Assembly: GCF_021134715.1 (NCBI RefSeq)
Contig: NC_060019.1
Coordinates: forward strand, 11,050,001-11,114,000
Reading direction: 5' to 3'
DNA: 64,000 nucleotides
From: Daphnia pulex
Lineage: Eukaryota > Arthropoda > Branchiopoda > Diplostraca > Daphniidae
In this document: piece after piece, positions 35,918-49,700 of the stretch
How the letters are laid out: every line of letters starts with the position of its first letter
How positions within the stretch are numbered: position 1 is the stretch's first letter
Notes under the pieces: model-generated
What the model was told of the DNA's origin: nothing
The model's input: only the letters and a program-made list of their open reading frames with translations
Databases searched by the model: none
Translations under genes and position numbers: made by a program

Positions 35918-38021
35918 ACTGGACATTTGTCCTGGCCCGGAAGGAATTTTATTTAAAAAAAAAGAACCACGTCGCCTCCCCCTGAAACAAATTCTACGTC
36001 GTTTCTTTTTTTTATCTTCCAGCCTCTCCACAAAATCCAAGGATTCAATTTTTTAAAAAAGAAAACGAAACACATAAAAGTATGAAAACGAAATAATTAC
36101 TGATTCCAGCCTCACATAACTAGAGACGACATCAGTCCTCCTCGGGAAAGATTTTTTTTAGATTTTCTAGCCCCACAAAACAAAAAAGAGCCTTATATCT
36201 GTTACCGTGTTTTTTCAGTCTGTCTTGTCTGTTTTTTTTCCCAATTATTTTTTTTCCCTTGTTTTGTATTTTGTCTGGTAGAATTTGATACCTTCCCCCA
36301 TTCTGACGCTTTTGTTTTTTTTTTCAATTTCATTAATTTGATCATTTTCTTTTAATGAAAGAAAAAGAAAAAACGAACTTCTCCCCTCCAATATTTTCGT
36401 TCTTTGACGCTCTCAGACACCACAGCCAATGCTCAACTTTTTGTTTGTTTTTTCTCTCTCTCACTTTCCGATAATGTGGCGAAAAATTGAACTCGTCGAT
36501 TCTTCCCCGATTTTTATTATTATTATCATTCTTTACACGATTGTTACATTGATATTATCAAACTTGCACCGATGCCATATTAAGTTGTAAGACGATGAGA
36601 ATTTCGAAATAAGGAAACAACCAGAGAAAGAAAAAATTGAAGATAAACAAATAACAAATTTAAAACAAAAAATAATAAAAAAAAAAAGACAACAACTATG
36701 TGCCATGATGTCCGTCGGTTGAGTGTCTCCTCTTGCCTTTTTCGCCTTCATCCTCCCCCCGACCTTTTTGTCTTTTTTAAAAAAGAAAAACAAATTTACA
36801 ACAAAACACAAATTCACCTCTCTCTTTCTCCCTGTTGTTTCCTAGCTTATATCTCCACCCAACACATCCCCCGACTCTCTCTCTCTCTCGATATGATTTA
36901 TGAATTAAACACAATATGAAATATTGCCTTATCCATCTCATTTTCTCCCTGGCCATGATCGGATTCTTCCAGCCACTCATGAATATCGAACCCATAGGAG
37001 AAGTATCATCGCTCTACAATAGGGCACCAACGAAATTGGATTCGTGATCGTGAGAGTCTCTGTCTGTCTGTCTGTCTGTTGTGTGTGTGTGTATCTTGCG
37101 GATGCGTTTATAGGTTGTAACCTGCTCCGCCGGCTCAGCCAAAAAGCGTCGACGAGGAAAAAAGAAGAAAAAATATTCCCGGGGATATATCTACTTGTTA
37201 TTATTGGATTGGATCTATAACTCTTTCAGCTTCTTCTTTTCTTTTCCCTGTTGACTCTGAATTGTGTGTGTGTGTGTACTGTATATATATATTTAGATGA
37301 GAAACGCTAGGCGGCAGAGGCAATATCTGTTATGGGTCTTGATCAACCGGGATTTCCCATCGTCGTCGGCGCTCCCGTTTTTATTGCGCAATCGCCCCTT
37401 TTTTTTTTTGCTTTTCCTTTTTCCCGGTGGAAAATCTCGTCGCCGAAAATCGAAGAATATGTGTGTGTGTGTGCAGTCGCGGTAGAGAGTTGGTTTCGAC
37501 GTCGGAGAATGGAATTACAGACATTGAGATGATGGGAAATGCAAAGCGAAAAGAAGTCGGGCTGGTGAGGGAGGAGGAGGAGGGATATTATTTCGTGGCG
37601 GTTGGTGGTGGAGAGCATTAAGATATGGAATATTATTGTACATTCGATATTATAAATAATGCAAAGCTGCTGCTGCTGCTGCTGTTGCGGCCGTGATGTG
37701 TGGAATACAGTCGAGGAATGCTCTCTCTCTCTTTTGGGGGGTTTCGGTCGCCATGGTGATGTCGCCCTGGGGGGAATAACACATGCATGATTTATAGGCT
37801 TACACGTTTTAATATCTCTGCTTCTCGTTTCGTGACTGGTAGAATGTCATCAAAAGAAATTCCCGTCTAATACCCCTCCCCCGCGAACAGAACCACTTAT
37901 TGTCCGTCCCCCACTGGGCCAGGCCAGGAATAATATACAGGAACAAGATATCAGACATGTATGATAAGTTGGCCAGGCGCCGTTTGTGACGAGCTGGCGT
38001 GAGTCTCTATACGCACCGCGA
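35918..38021. other. Non-coding interval between the myosin stop and the zinc-finger stop
   Basis: About 2.1 kb that should contain both 3' UTRs, since the two genes converge. It is rich in T and CT runs, has a GT repeat near 37079-37091 and a GCT/CTG repeat near 37666-37686. No gene was seen. Confidence 0.5.
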
Positions 38022-40770
38022 TTAGATGAGGAATAGCCGCTCCTTTTTAAGTTGGCGATCTTTGCGATCGAGCTCCATTTCATCTTCCGTGTCGAGTTGG
38101 GAGTCGTCGGACAAGTCGCATCGGCCGTCGAGATCCTTATCGTCGTCGTCATCCTCGTCCTCGTCGTCGCTGGACCAATGATCCGCTTCCTCTTGATGGG
38201 CTTCGAGGGCCATCAGTGTCGGGAATATGGCGTCGCATGTTCCGCATCTTTGATCAGCAAACGTCCCAGCCATCAGGATCGAAAAAAAATAGACAGGATC
38301 CGCCCGACGGCCAATGTATGATCAAGCCGAGTCACAGAGTCAGGATGAAATGAGATAGAGAAGAACCAACAAGAATAAATATCCACTGCATAAAATCTCC
38401 ACCCGCCATCAGCCGAATCAAATAAGAAAAGTAAAAGGTGGATTTATTCTTTTTCTTTAACGTCTAAGGATCGAGGGTGAATGGGAACTGCGGGAAACGT
38501 CCCAGACACACGCCAATCCATACAAAATAAGGAGAGCTGCGAGACGTAACGGAGGATCATCACGAAATCTCAACTGGTAAAACAAAAGAACGAATCCCGT
38601 GCGGATCAATGTTTCACGACAAAAATAAAAAAAACAAAACAAAAAAAAGGGAAATGGAAGAATGTGTGTAAGCAGCGTGAATAAACGAATAAGGCGCGGG
38701 AGGCAAAGAAAACAAAAATGGAGGTTGAATAGACGCGGGAGCGTGTGTAGTCGAGCAGCCTCTAATAGGGCCGTATACTTTACAAACTACCACAGCACAC
38801 ACACTGGTGGGACAAGTATATATATAATATAGTTCCTATCTCTGAAACCCTTAACTGCTGCCAGATGGCTTTTATAGTATGTCTATGCATACGTATTACG
38901 TACATTTGGTTCCCCCAATGGGATTATCTTATATTTTTCTTTCGGCTCCCTAACCATTTCCCGCACGGCTCATTTTCGGCATGTGCGGAATTTCAATGAG
39001 AGAAATTTCCACGTAACGTATAGAACTGAAAGACGTCGGATGGGGGGACATTCTAGACGTCGACGAGCGACGCTAGTCGGAAATCAAAGTTGGTTCTCTT
39101 TTCTTTTCTTTCACTGCGAAACAAATTGATTAAAAATATTTTCCGATAGTTTTTGTTTTGTCTCGTCCACCAGCATTTTATTCTCGCATTCAATTTTAAA
39201 AAGACACTTTGATATAGGAGCGCACAATCCTTACACAGTGAGAGAAACTGCTCCTCTTCAAAGAGGGAATCAGATGAGAAAATCAGTCAACCGTTCAACG
39301 CCTAGCAACGACCAGGATCTAGGCTACTGCCGCCTATATAGTACATATAATAAATATCTAAATGCATATACTCTGCTCGCTACGACTATATACATATATA
39401 TATCCCTGGCACGGCAGATAGATCCATCTCGCCAGCAGCAGCCCGTGATCTCCCAATGCAATTTCTTTTCTCCGCCAGTAGATATGTACACCATCATCCC
39501 CGACGTTGAATGAAATAGAAAATAAGACGGCGAGCTCCTTTTCACGTGAGACCGCCGCTCCCGCCGTGGCGATCCGTCGCCGGTGAAAGAAGAGCGAATA
39601 GAACAGCACACACATCACGAGCTCTTTCATGTGAGAACTATAATGTGCGCGCACTCAAAAGCGAAAGTTTTCATCCGGATTTTCGAATCCGGCGATAGAT
39701 AGAAAAAGGGGTAGAAGGAGAGAGACTGTTTCAGCAGAATAACAGGAGCGAACCAAATTCTTCTATTCTTCTATAGATTTCTATACTGTGCGTGTGCGTT
39801 GGTAGAATAAGCGCGTACAAAGGCCGCAGGTCGGGGCGTGGTCGCCGCCGGCTCTATACGCGTGGATCGAGCGGATATAATAGTTATAGTTTATAGTTAT
39901 AAGGGAGAGGTTGTACTTTGGTTTTTTAAAAATAAAATGAAAATCCATCCAGGAAAAATAGTATTAAGAAGCGCAAAAGTTTTAGTTTAGGGAGACCGTC
40001 GATAGATTTCTATAAAATGGGGCGTCGACTTTGTTCACGATTTTTCTTTTCTCTCTGCGTTGAAAAATCCCGGGACGTGTGTATAGCTGGTATATACGTA
40101 AGTTTCATCAACTAATGCCGCCACTCGCAATCCCATCATCGATCTTTCCATCACGCGGGTGGGTGGGGTGATGAAAAGGAAACGGGAGAGAAAAGGTGTG
40201 GTCGTATGTAGACATGTACTACAGGGTGTCGTGTTTAGCCGAAATCACGCGGTTTTTAGGCAGAGAAAGAAAATGGCCGACTCACCCGAAATGGCGCTCG
40301 CGGATCTTGTGACGTTCCAGGATTCGGGTGGAACTAAAATTCAATCCAATTAACTTAATTGACTGAAATAAAAATTGAATAGGTCAATAATTGTGTATAC
40401 CTGAAGGCTCGTTCGCAGACCCAGCAGGTTAACCTGTCGATTTCCTCGTCGTCGTCCTCATCTGCGACGAATTAAAATTAAAAAATCGATCAGGATCAGC
40501 AAAATAATAATAAACTCTGTGATTGTAATGAGAGCGTCAAAGTGAGGTCAGGTATCCACTTACCGGAATCTTCGTCATCTTCTTGGCTGCTGCTGCTGCT
40601 GCTGTCGTCATCGTTGCCGTTGTTGCCGTCGTTGTCAATGGATCCGAAACGACGGTGGCGATCGTTTTTGTTCTTGCCGCTTTTTTTATTCCGATCCGAC
40701 GGTCGGTTGTTGTTGCCCTCCACCGGCGAGAGCTGCTCGTATTCGCATCGATTCGGCTTGTTCCCCGAAA
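38022..40770 (-). CDS. C2H2 zinc-finger protein, C-terminal exons (5' end not found)
   Basis: A likely nuclear nucleic-acid-binding protein that I do not recognise. Four minus-strand exons join in phase: 40564-40770, 40401-40461, 40286-40333 and 38022-38247, the last after a 2-kb intron. The first is basic then acidic (NKKSGKNKNDRHRR, then a Ser/Asp/Glu run). It leads into finger 1, CWVCERAF followed by LERHKIRERH, which crosses an intron. Finger 2 begins immediately after, CGTCDAIF followed by LEAHQEEADH. Both fit C-x2-C-x12-H-x5-H. A strongly acidic stretch and a Lys-rich end (DRQLKKERLFLI) follow. An in-frame TGA just upstream of 40770 shows that at least one more 5' exon must exist; the 40770 acceptor itself is tentative. 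Confidence 0.68.
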
Positions 40771-43700
40771 CTTGTCATGGGACCAGCAGATCCATTGAGA
40801 GAAGAAGACGGACGTCATTCAGGTGACGGACAATACGCCATCGAGAAAAAGAGACACAAAAGCAAAAATCACGATCGAGGAAAATAGAACAGAAAAACGG
40901 AAACGGACAATTCCAAGTGGATGTCTATAAGAATTGCTTTTATTGTTCCCTCTTGGCTCACAACTCACAAGAGGTTCAAATTTTTATTTTGGATCTTTTC
41001 CTTCCAGGGTTGGCTTATTAATCAAATTTGTTGAGAAGAACAATTTGATGTGAAAATAATCCCGATCCGTTCAGCGGATGTCTTACCGGGGAATTACATG
41101 CCATACATAAATGGTATTAAATTTCAACTTAAACGTATCCCCTCAATTTATTCCCTTATCGTTTTTGAGCAGTTTGGATTTTGATGGGGAGTTTGATTTG
41201 TTATCAATTCTAATATCAATCGATATCGTATTATATCGTAAGGTTGCTGATTATTATTACAAGAAAATTTAGACAAGTGTCGTCTGCTAACGTTAGTTTA
41301 AAATTTCGAAAAGACAAAGCTGAAAGTTCAAGCATGGTTATTGGTTCAAGATTTATAGTGTTATGGATTTATTTGTTTTTGATAACCATCATACTCCATG
41401 CTGTTTAGCAGGTAAATAAAACTATAAGAATACAATTAGAATGATTGTGGTAGCTACAAAAGAGTTAAACCTGTTTCAAATTCGTGAAATGTTAGTTCCT
41501 GTTCCTGACTAGCATTTATCATGTGATTGCCCTGTCGATGCATGGCAGTTTGTTTGCACAGTGTAACCTTTTTCTTTTTTTGCAGATTTGAAGCCAGAGC
41601 TAGCCATCACAACCTCGCACAAAGTTTTTCCTTGTGCAGGTGTTAAACCTGTCACCAGCAGCAATCTCAGGATCATCGCTTGGGCTTGGGTAATAATTTC
41701 CTTTACTTTAATTGACCTGTGACCTACTAGATATCTTTATAATGCTGCGTTACCTGCATCAATGCAATGTATTACATGTAAACCTTCCATTCTCCCATTT
41801 ATCAAAAATTTGGGTTTTCCCAGTGTCTTGTTTTCAACTTTTCCTGACTTGTTGTTTCGATGAATATTTTTCGTAACCTATTGTTATTTTTTCATTTAGA
41901 TACACATCATCCCATTGCATTAGGAAAACTATCGATGCCAATCGAGTAACGGATCTCTCTTTTTCCCCTTTCTTTAAAGGTCCTCGTGTACGCCTATGTG
42001 AATGTGGGTGTATTCACGAGGACACCCTTTTTACCCTATCCCGTTTGGTGTAATTGAACTCTTCAGCGGATGGATGGAGCAACTGACGTAGATGACGAAG
42101 AGCCTGGCTGTATTTCCCAGGCCTAAAGGTAGGACAAAATTGATCTCTACTCTTCCTTTTGGACAATTTTGGGTGGCGTTGATTATCAATCGTTACGTAG
42201 TCACGGAGTACGTTTATTCCTGAGTTGACTGCAATTGTTTTCTCTCTCCGTTTTTGTTTAAAAATCTCATTTGTCGAACGACTGCATAGATTAGGCCTGT
42301 TTTTATACTTTCTAACTTTTCTGTGGGTAAACCATCACATTCGGAATATTTGAACTTTAAACACTTGAAGCAAAGTGCATCAAGACAATTTTTTGACCCA
42401 GAGGGACCTGCCACCACACCGGCACCTCCTTGTTATGCGATTTAGATCTTAAAGTGCGTACAAGAAAATGGCACGCAGACACGTCCAATGTTTCGTTTTC
42501 TTTGTGTCGTCGGCCATCGATTCAACGCCGTCTTGTCTGTATGCCCTCACGCCCCCCATGAACTCTCGCAATCAATGGCAGCCAACATTTTCTTTCTCTT
42601 TTAGATTTTTTCCAACAGCGGAGAATTCTCACGAGGCAACCGGGCAATCTCCTGTCTGTCGAAACGGACTGACACCCATTTATTTATTTTTATTTTTTTG
42701 GGTTCCCCCTTGCACCGCCGTCATAACATTCACAGTTTGGCCAACCATCTCGAGATCTCGCCCTCAACTACAAAAAGAAAAAGAAGTTTTGACAGTCGAA
42801 TCGAGTTTGCTCAACGCTCTACTTGACCCGCAGGACCTTTTAAGTTTCTTCTTTTTTTCCAACCCACGTATTGTTAGAATTTCTCTTTGAAAGTGACACT
42901 TCCGAAATCGCTATAGTGCACATCCGGCAAGAGGAACTCGACTTCCTTTCAAAGAATTTAGAAAAAAGAAAAAAGTTCCGGCATATCCCAACAAACACAA
43001 GCGGCTGCTGCGTTCATTGATTGCGGTGTTTTTTCCTCTCTTCCAAACGGTCGGGTTTGGTGGCTGCCAAATATACATGAAAATAAAATCTATCAAAAAT
43101 CTAAATAAAACAGTTGCGCATCACTCGAAGAAACTGCCGTGTCCTTTTATGTATCGTCGTCGCTTTTGTGATATATATCTGGGGCTTGCTTTCCTTCATC
43201 TTCTTGATTCGGTGCGCGTAGATTTTCTCATTTTGGAAAATGGTGGAACGGGGAGGGCGGGAAGTTCAAACTTTGAGGCGAGAAAAACAAGAGCAGAGGA
43301 GGAGGGAAGAAAAAGAAACAACAAAGTTTGATCTGGCTCAGCCAATCACACCAATTCGACTCGCGATACTCTTTGAAGTTTGCCCTCTGATTCATCGAGG
43401 CATAAAGAGAGAAGATCCTACCACTTAAGACACCAACCCCTCCTAGCAGAGATGGTAACAATCAAGACTCACTAAGCCTGGGCGGCAGCAGCGGCGGCGG
43501 CACAGGATAGCAAAACAAACTTTTCCTTTTAATAGTGTCAACAGCCTTCATTAGTCGACTGGGACTCAGTTTGTTTCGATAGTTGCTCTCTGCCAATCAA
43601 CTTTGCCCCTTTGTGTGTTTTTCTTGATATTCGTTAGCGAGATCCTTCTTCTTCGTTTTTCCCTGTCGAAACAAGCCGAGTTGTTCGCTGGGTAAAGAAA

Positions 43701-46700
43701 CATCAAGGCGGCAAGCCATTTCAGCTGCTCGCACACAGCCCTCACCGTCGTCAACTTTTGTGTGTGTAACATTTGATTTTCCCCGCTCTAGTTTTTTTGT
43801 TCTATTGTTGATATCGAAGTCTATAGCTTACACATATGCACTTGGCCAGCAGTATATATTATATGTACATGTGACGCCCAGCCACTTATTAAAACATTTG
43901 CCAACTTTCCAGGGTTGTTTGCTATATACGAGCTGCGCATCATACACGGAACTATATGTATACATATTTTACAAATGCGCGTTGGCCATGGCTAATATTC
44001 TGGGGACCCTGTCACTGTAACTTTCATAAAGAAGAAAAGGTCGGAAACTTTGCCCGATGATTGCGACGACTCTCTTCTAGCAAACAAGTTTGCATAACTT
44101 GGTGGATGGCGCAGCAAAGTGCACCCAAGTTTTTAATTCCTTGTTGATTACTTGATGCGCGACGACTTTTGTGTAACCTTCGCTGTGTACAGTACAGTTA
44201 CAGAAATGTTTGATTTCTCTACGCCGAATCGGCGCTAAATTTAGTATAGCCTGTGAGTGGTATAGGCGAAGAGAATAATGATTTTAAATAAATAAAAGAG
44301 AAGAGAAATGGAAAAAATATCTCGATGCGGATTTGACGGGGTGGGCATTCGGGCGTGACGGGAGATGATCCGATTTTCAGCCAGCACACAGTTTTCAGCT
44401 GCACAGTTCACCTTACATATAGCCCGGCGGGGGTCCCTGTCGGATTTTCTGCCACTCTCTCACGGTGCAAAGAGCAATCCAATCTGCTTCTTCATTTATG
44501 AAACAGGACGACGACTCTGTGAAACTGCAAGTTCAAAATGAATCTCCCCCCTGCTGCGGTGTATGGGAAATTTATAGCGGCGAATTCGTATAGAAACTAA
44601 CTATAGGCTACATTTAAATAAGGCTACTACCTCAACGCGAAATGTGTGTGTAGGCGTTCGGAAGCTTTTGAGCCCATCAAACTTCTTCAGACATATTATC
44701 CACCTACGAATAAAAACCCAACCGAGATACTTTCTCGGATGTACCCTGTCCAACTCTATATTCTTTTCTACTCCCGCAACAGGACGAATGATGAGCTTAT
44801 ATTACATCACAAATTTATCAGCAGATAAATCAAGTTTGCCTTCGCGATCCTCTTTGCTCGGAAAAAAACAAACAAAATATTTATAGAATAATATGTCTGC
44901 CAATCGGCCAACATCCGCTTTAGATCCTTTGCGCAAATATCAATGTACACATAGTTGGAGGTGCAATAAATAAAACCACCAAAAGATAAAAAAAAGGAAA
45001 AAGAAAGCTAGGGTTTACGTGATTGTAGGGACGCGCTGCTGGTGATGTGTCCGGCGAAACTGGCAAACAGTTTCTTGGACGTACTGAAAAATAGCGACGA
45101 TTTGAGTATCCAAAGGAAATTGGAATTGCTCCCTCCGGACATGGTTGACGTATATTTTCCTGTGGCTCCTTTTCTTATATTTTTTCGTTCGTTCGTTCGT
45201 TTTTTTCGAGAAGAGTTGCTCTTTCTGATATAGTCCTGATGGGGCCCTTTCCAAATCAAATTACGGAAGTCAAGGGGGGGAGGAGGTTGAATAATAGAGA
45301 CCGGTTGTATAATATTAGACGAGCAGCTGCACACGGCGGAAGAAGAAAAAAGGATCAACTGCTCTGTACTAAAGAGAGGAGCGGGTTAGACACTGACACA
45401 GCAGCCAGAGCCCAGCCACAGTTATATGGACGACAACACACACACCAGTAGTAGCACTCACGCACTTACACGCTCGCACTCTCTTTTTCGCTTTATTATA
45501 AATAGTGGCGGTGTGTGGATGGTGTGTGCGGATGTGAGCCGGTGGGGGTAGGGCGGAAACGAAACGTTCAAAGAAACCGGATGTTCGGTTAAGATGAAGA
45601 CGAGAGTGAGAGAGAGAAGAGTGAGATGCGCTTGGTGAGCGTGAGCGACTCACGGTAGTGTCTAACGCTGCCGGATATATATCGGCGGCCTTTCACGCAT
45701 CGCTGATGAGGGACGCCTGCGCCGCGATGCTCGACTCCAACCCTCCCACCCCACCCCTCCACCCCCACCTCTCCTAACCATTTGATAGGAAAGAAAAAGA
45801 ATCAAGAATATAGAATAAAGAAAAAAAAGTCCAAAAGTCGTTCGTCTCCTACACACACACATGAGGGGACCGGCTCCCATTCCTATACGTTACGATATCG
45901 AGTCGCAAGTTTCCACGTCTAGTAGACCTTAACTTATTGAAAACTGCGCATGAAACATCAGAAAGAGATGGGGAGCAGGCAGTTAATATACATATACATA
46001 TAGATATAGAGAGAATGGGAACACTGCTATATTGTAATCACGCAAAGAGAGTCTCTAGTCGTTTGATATATATCTCTCCGATCAGTTAGATTTCTCCGTC
46101 GAGCGTGTGTGTGCTGTAGGTTGACTTTGTAGGTATGCAATATAAATAGACTACTACTACTACTACCATCTTCGCTATCGTCCTACTTATAAATTCCGAT
46201 TGAATTTCCAACATGTAGTGAAAATCCTTTCTACCTCTCTTTTATTTTATGTACGTCGTTGTATTGCATTGAGCTATATATATATATATACTACTGGTTT
46301 TTTTTTTCCCGCTGTGTCAAAGGATCGTCTATATAAGAACGATCGATGTTTCTTTTACCTTGGGAGAGTGTTGGATCGAAACTTGTTTTTTTTTTCTTTT
46401 TCTACGTTCTGTACATGTATATCCTCTTTGTACGCATTACAGAGAGTTTTCCCTTAAGAGAGAGAGAGAGCTAGACGTGCATTATTATTGCACCTTATGT
46501 TTAGCCGATGGAAGGGCGGGAGTCGCTTATTAATATGAAAACGGCGCTCCGTTTATGTATTCATTATTTTTGTTTTCTTTGTTTTCTTTCGTTAGAACCG
46601 GAAGGGAAATTGCTTTTTACAGTTTCCAGGTATCTATTATACATCTGCTCACGCCTACAGAGCACAAGTGGGCGCTTTATTCATTGAATATACACGCTGC

Positions 46701-49700
46701 TGCAGCTGATTGCTCTTGTAAATCTATTTGGGCCCCTTTTCATTGTTGCTGTGCTGGTAGCGGCTCAGTCATGTTACAGCCTGGCCGCCCAACTGTTACA
46801 TGCACAACTTCTTACACTATTTATGTGTACAGCCATAGCTGCCTTAGATCGATTGTAACTATACTGTACAACAAACCATTTCCCGCATTCGGACATCGAA
46901 ATTATGTTTGATATTTTGGCAGACGTAGTCGCATTGTTAGCTACTTTCTTCCAAAGAATTCCTTCTTGTCTTTGGAGAGACTCTCATCCGTCGGATATAC
47001 AAGGGAAAAGGAAAGATGTGGCTAAAGAAATCGAATCACTTGATGTTTGTGCCATGTTTGATCTTATGCCGTGTAGTCGCGGTTGTGGACGTCCGCTGCT
47101 GCACGAAACAAAAAAATGGGTCAAAGGGAGTTGTCAAAGAACACGTGCGCCAGCCCAGAATAGGGAAGCTAAAGGAGGAGATGTACGGATGATGAACTGA
47201 TGACTTGAAATCTAAAGAGAATGGAGAAGAAAAGATGAGAGAAGAACAAAAATTTGCGGGGGAAAATCTTTTTTTTTTTCATCTGGCGGTGGTCTCTTGA
47301 GAAAATAGGTACCCTAATAAAGGGGGAGGGGGGAAACAACAACAACAACAACATGCCGGGCTTGTTTTCTTTATAACCGCCGGATGCTGGATAGGAACCA
47401 TTGAAGTTGAGCTTATTCATGTCGCGGTTGCATTAGAGCTGGATCTCTTTTGTATTTGACCGACTATCTTGCGGGAGGGAATAACGTTATAGATTCGTCC
47501 ACCCTTCCCGTTTGTTGGTTGGAATACAAAAACAAGCGACCGACGATGAAATCAAAGAGAAATCGATAACAAAAAAAAACAAGCAGCGGGAGAAGAAGAA
47601 GAGAAAGATGAGAGCGGACGCGGGAGGAAAACGTTACGTAAAAGGAGAAGAGAAAAAAAGGAAAAAAAAAGGCGTTCCGGATGAGATGATACAAGTTGTT
47701 CATGCTCGTGTACGTATACAACATCTCTCTTCAATGTCCGTCAAGACGAGCTTCATTAGCGACGAGCTCTTTACAGTTAACGTTACGTACGCGGGCCAAA
47801 TAGATGGGAGATTGTTGGCAATATGCTGTCCACCTAATTATAAGACGCGCTTGAAAACGATGCCAATTACAAAACGGACGACCATCATCATCATCATCCA
47901 CTATTCTATATACGAGAGAGAGAGAGAGTCTCAGAGTTTGGAGAGATCCGAGTACTTCTTTCGCCCTTATGTACGCTTATGTATATTCTTCAACATCGAA
48001 ACGTCTTTATATATAAAACAAACCAGAAAGTTCAATAGGCTGTAGACGAGAAGAAAAGTGAATAGTCCAACAACACCCGTCGAGTGCCGATTTTACTTTT
48101 TAAAACTTCATTTCACTCTAGAGAGAAGCTAAAAACGAAACTATTTTAGTATCAACTATTTAATTAATACACCGTGTGAGGTGAACGAGTATGAATAATA
48201 TAAATAGCATCAACTATTCTACGAAAAAAAAAAGTTACAAGAGTCACTAATAAGTTGAAAAATAAGGCGTAGAATCTATAATACCATCTGCTGCTGTGTA
48301 AATGCAGAAAGTTATAATAATAATCAAGCAATCAACTCCCGATGTCGTCTTTAATATTCGACTTATATATATCCCCTTTTTCTTCTTTCCAATTTGTTTT
48401 TTTTTATTTTTATTTTCTGCACAGGCCCTTGATAACTCCCCAGCAGCTTGGGAACTTTTGAACAAAAGCGGCTGGTAGACTTGGGTTGTAAGTCGATTTC
48501 TTGTTGGGTGGATGGAAGGAAGGAGAGGGGGAGATAATGAACTGACACTGGCAGCCAAAGCACACAGCATAGGCCAGCCAGCCAGCGCCAGAGCATCTCA
48601 CCAAAAAGCCCGACAGAGAAAAGGCGCGTCTTCTTCGAAACCTATAAGACGACGACGGAATAAGAGAGAGAGAGAAAATGGGGGGGGCTTGATCTTTGGT
48701 TATATAGGGGTCGAGAGAGAGAGAGAGAGGAAGACGCCAGCAGGCAGTTTCTCGGGAGTGGTTATTTGGTGGACAGTGACGTGTCAATAGCAGAAGACCT
48801 CATTATCGATGGCTTCTTCTGAGCCCCCCCTACGCTCTTTTCCCCTTTTTTTTTTGAGTTTTTGATCTATTAGTTGAGTTTTTTTGTTGGCTCTGCCGAG
48901 GTTTTTTTTTTTCGACCAACACCAAGGCCGAACACTACCACGGCAACATATTGTAAGTACACACAGAATGACGAGAGCGTGTGTACAAGAGAAATGATCG
49001 CTGAGCTGCGCTAGCCAACCCCATCAGTTGGCCACTCTACAGGACTTGCTCTTGTGTGTGCGCGTGTTACCCGGTGTGGCTTTTGTGTATATCTCCCCTG
49101 GTGGGCGTTTGTTACTCTGATGCTTTTGCGGGGCTGGCCCGTACGTCCCGCGGGATCTACTCCCTCTGCCCTAACACCAACCGAAATTCTCTCTTGGATA
49201 TTGCAGCAGCCTGGCTTTTGAGGCCGAACCAACAGTTGCTCTTCACTTGAAAACGTCAAACGCCATCGGAAACCTTGATCAATGCAGCAGCAGAGATCCA
49301 TTTGAGTTCAAAGTCATTTGAGCCCGAAATGTGTGACAGGCGGAGGGAATCAATCGAACGGGCTTTTCACTCGATCCAGATTGGATGGAAAGCTAAAATA
49401 GAAATGCATTTCTATTTGATTTATTTTTTTGAAAAGGGCCTTTCTCTTAATGATGAAATTCAAATAATTCTGCCGCGGGAAATTTGGAATGTACTGGCAG
49501 ATCCGTCGCAATTAATCGTCAATAGTTTCCCCCCTTATGCGGAAATTCGTCCGGAATTCCACCGCAGATTATTATGAGCTAGTCCCTTGTGTATTAATTA
49601 ATTATTCTTGGATAGGGCAAAAGAAATTGATTGTCTTTCCAGGCGGATATCACCTTTTAGCTATCGATCGCTATATCTATACTCAATTGATGCCCAGGCT

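Noticed and set aside
38022-38273. Reading the second zinc-finger exon as a separate small gene starting MAGTFADQRC
   Set aside because: The acceptor at 38247 joins the upstream finger exon in phase (GG|A) and gives a continuous two-finger protein, which is simpler.
42468-42890. 140-codon plus-strand open frame
   Set aside because: Composition is random, with pyrimidine-rich Phe/Leu/Ser runs and no recognisable motif.
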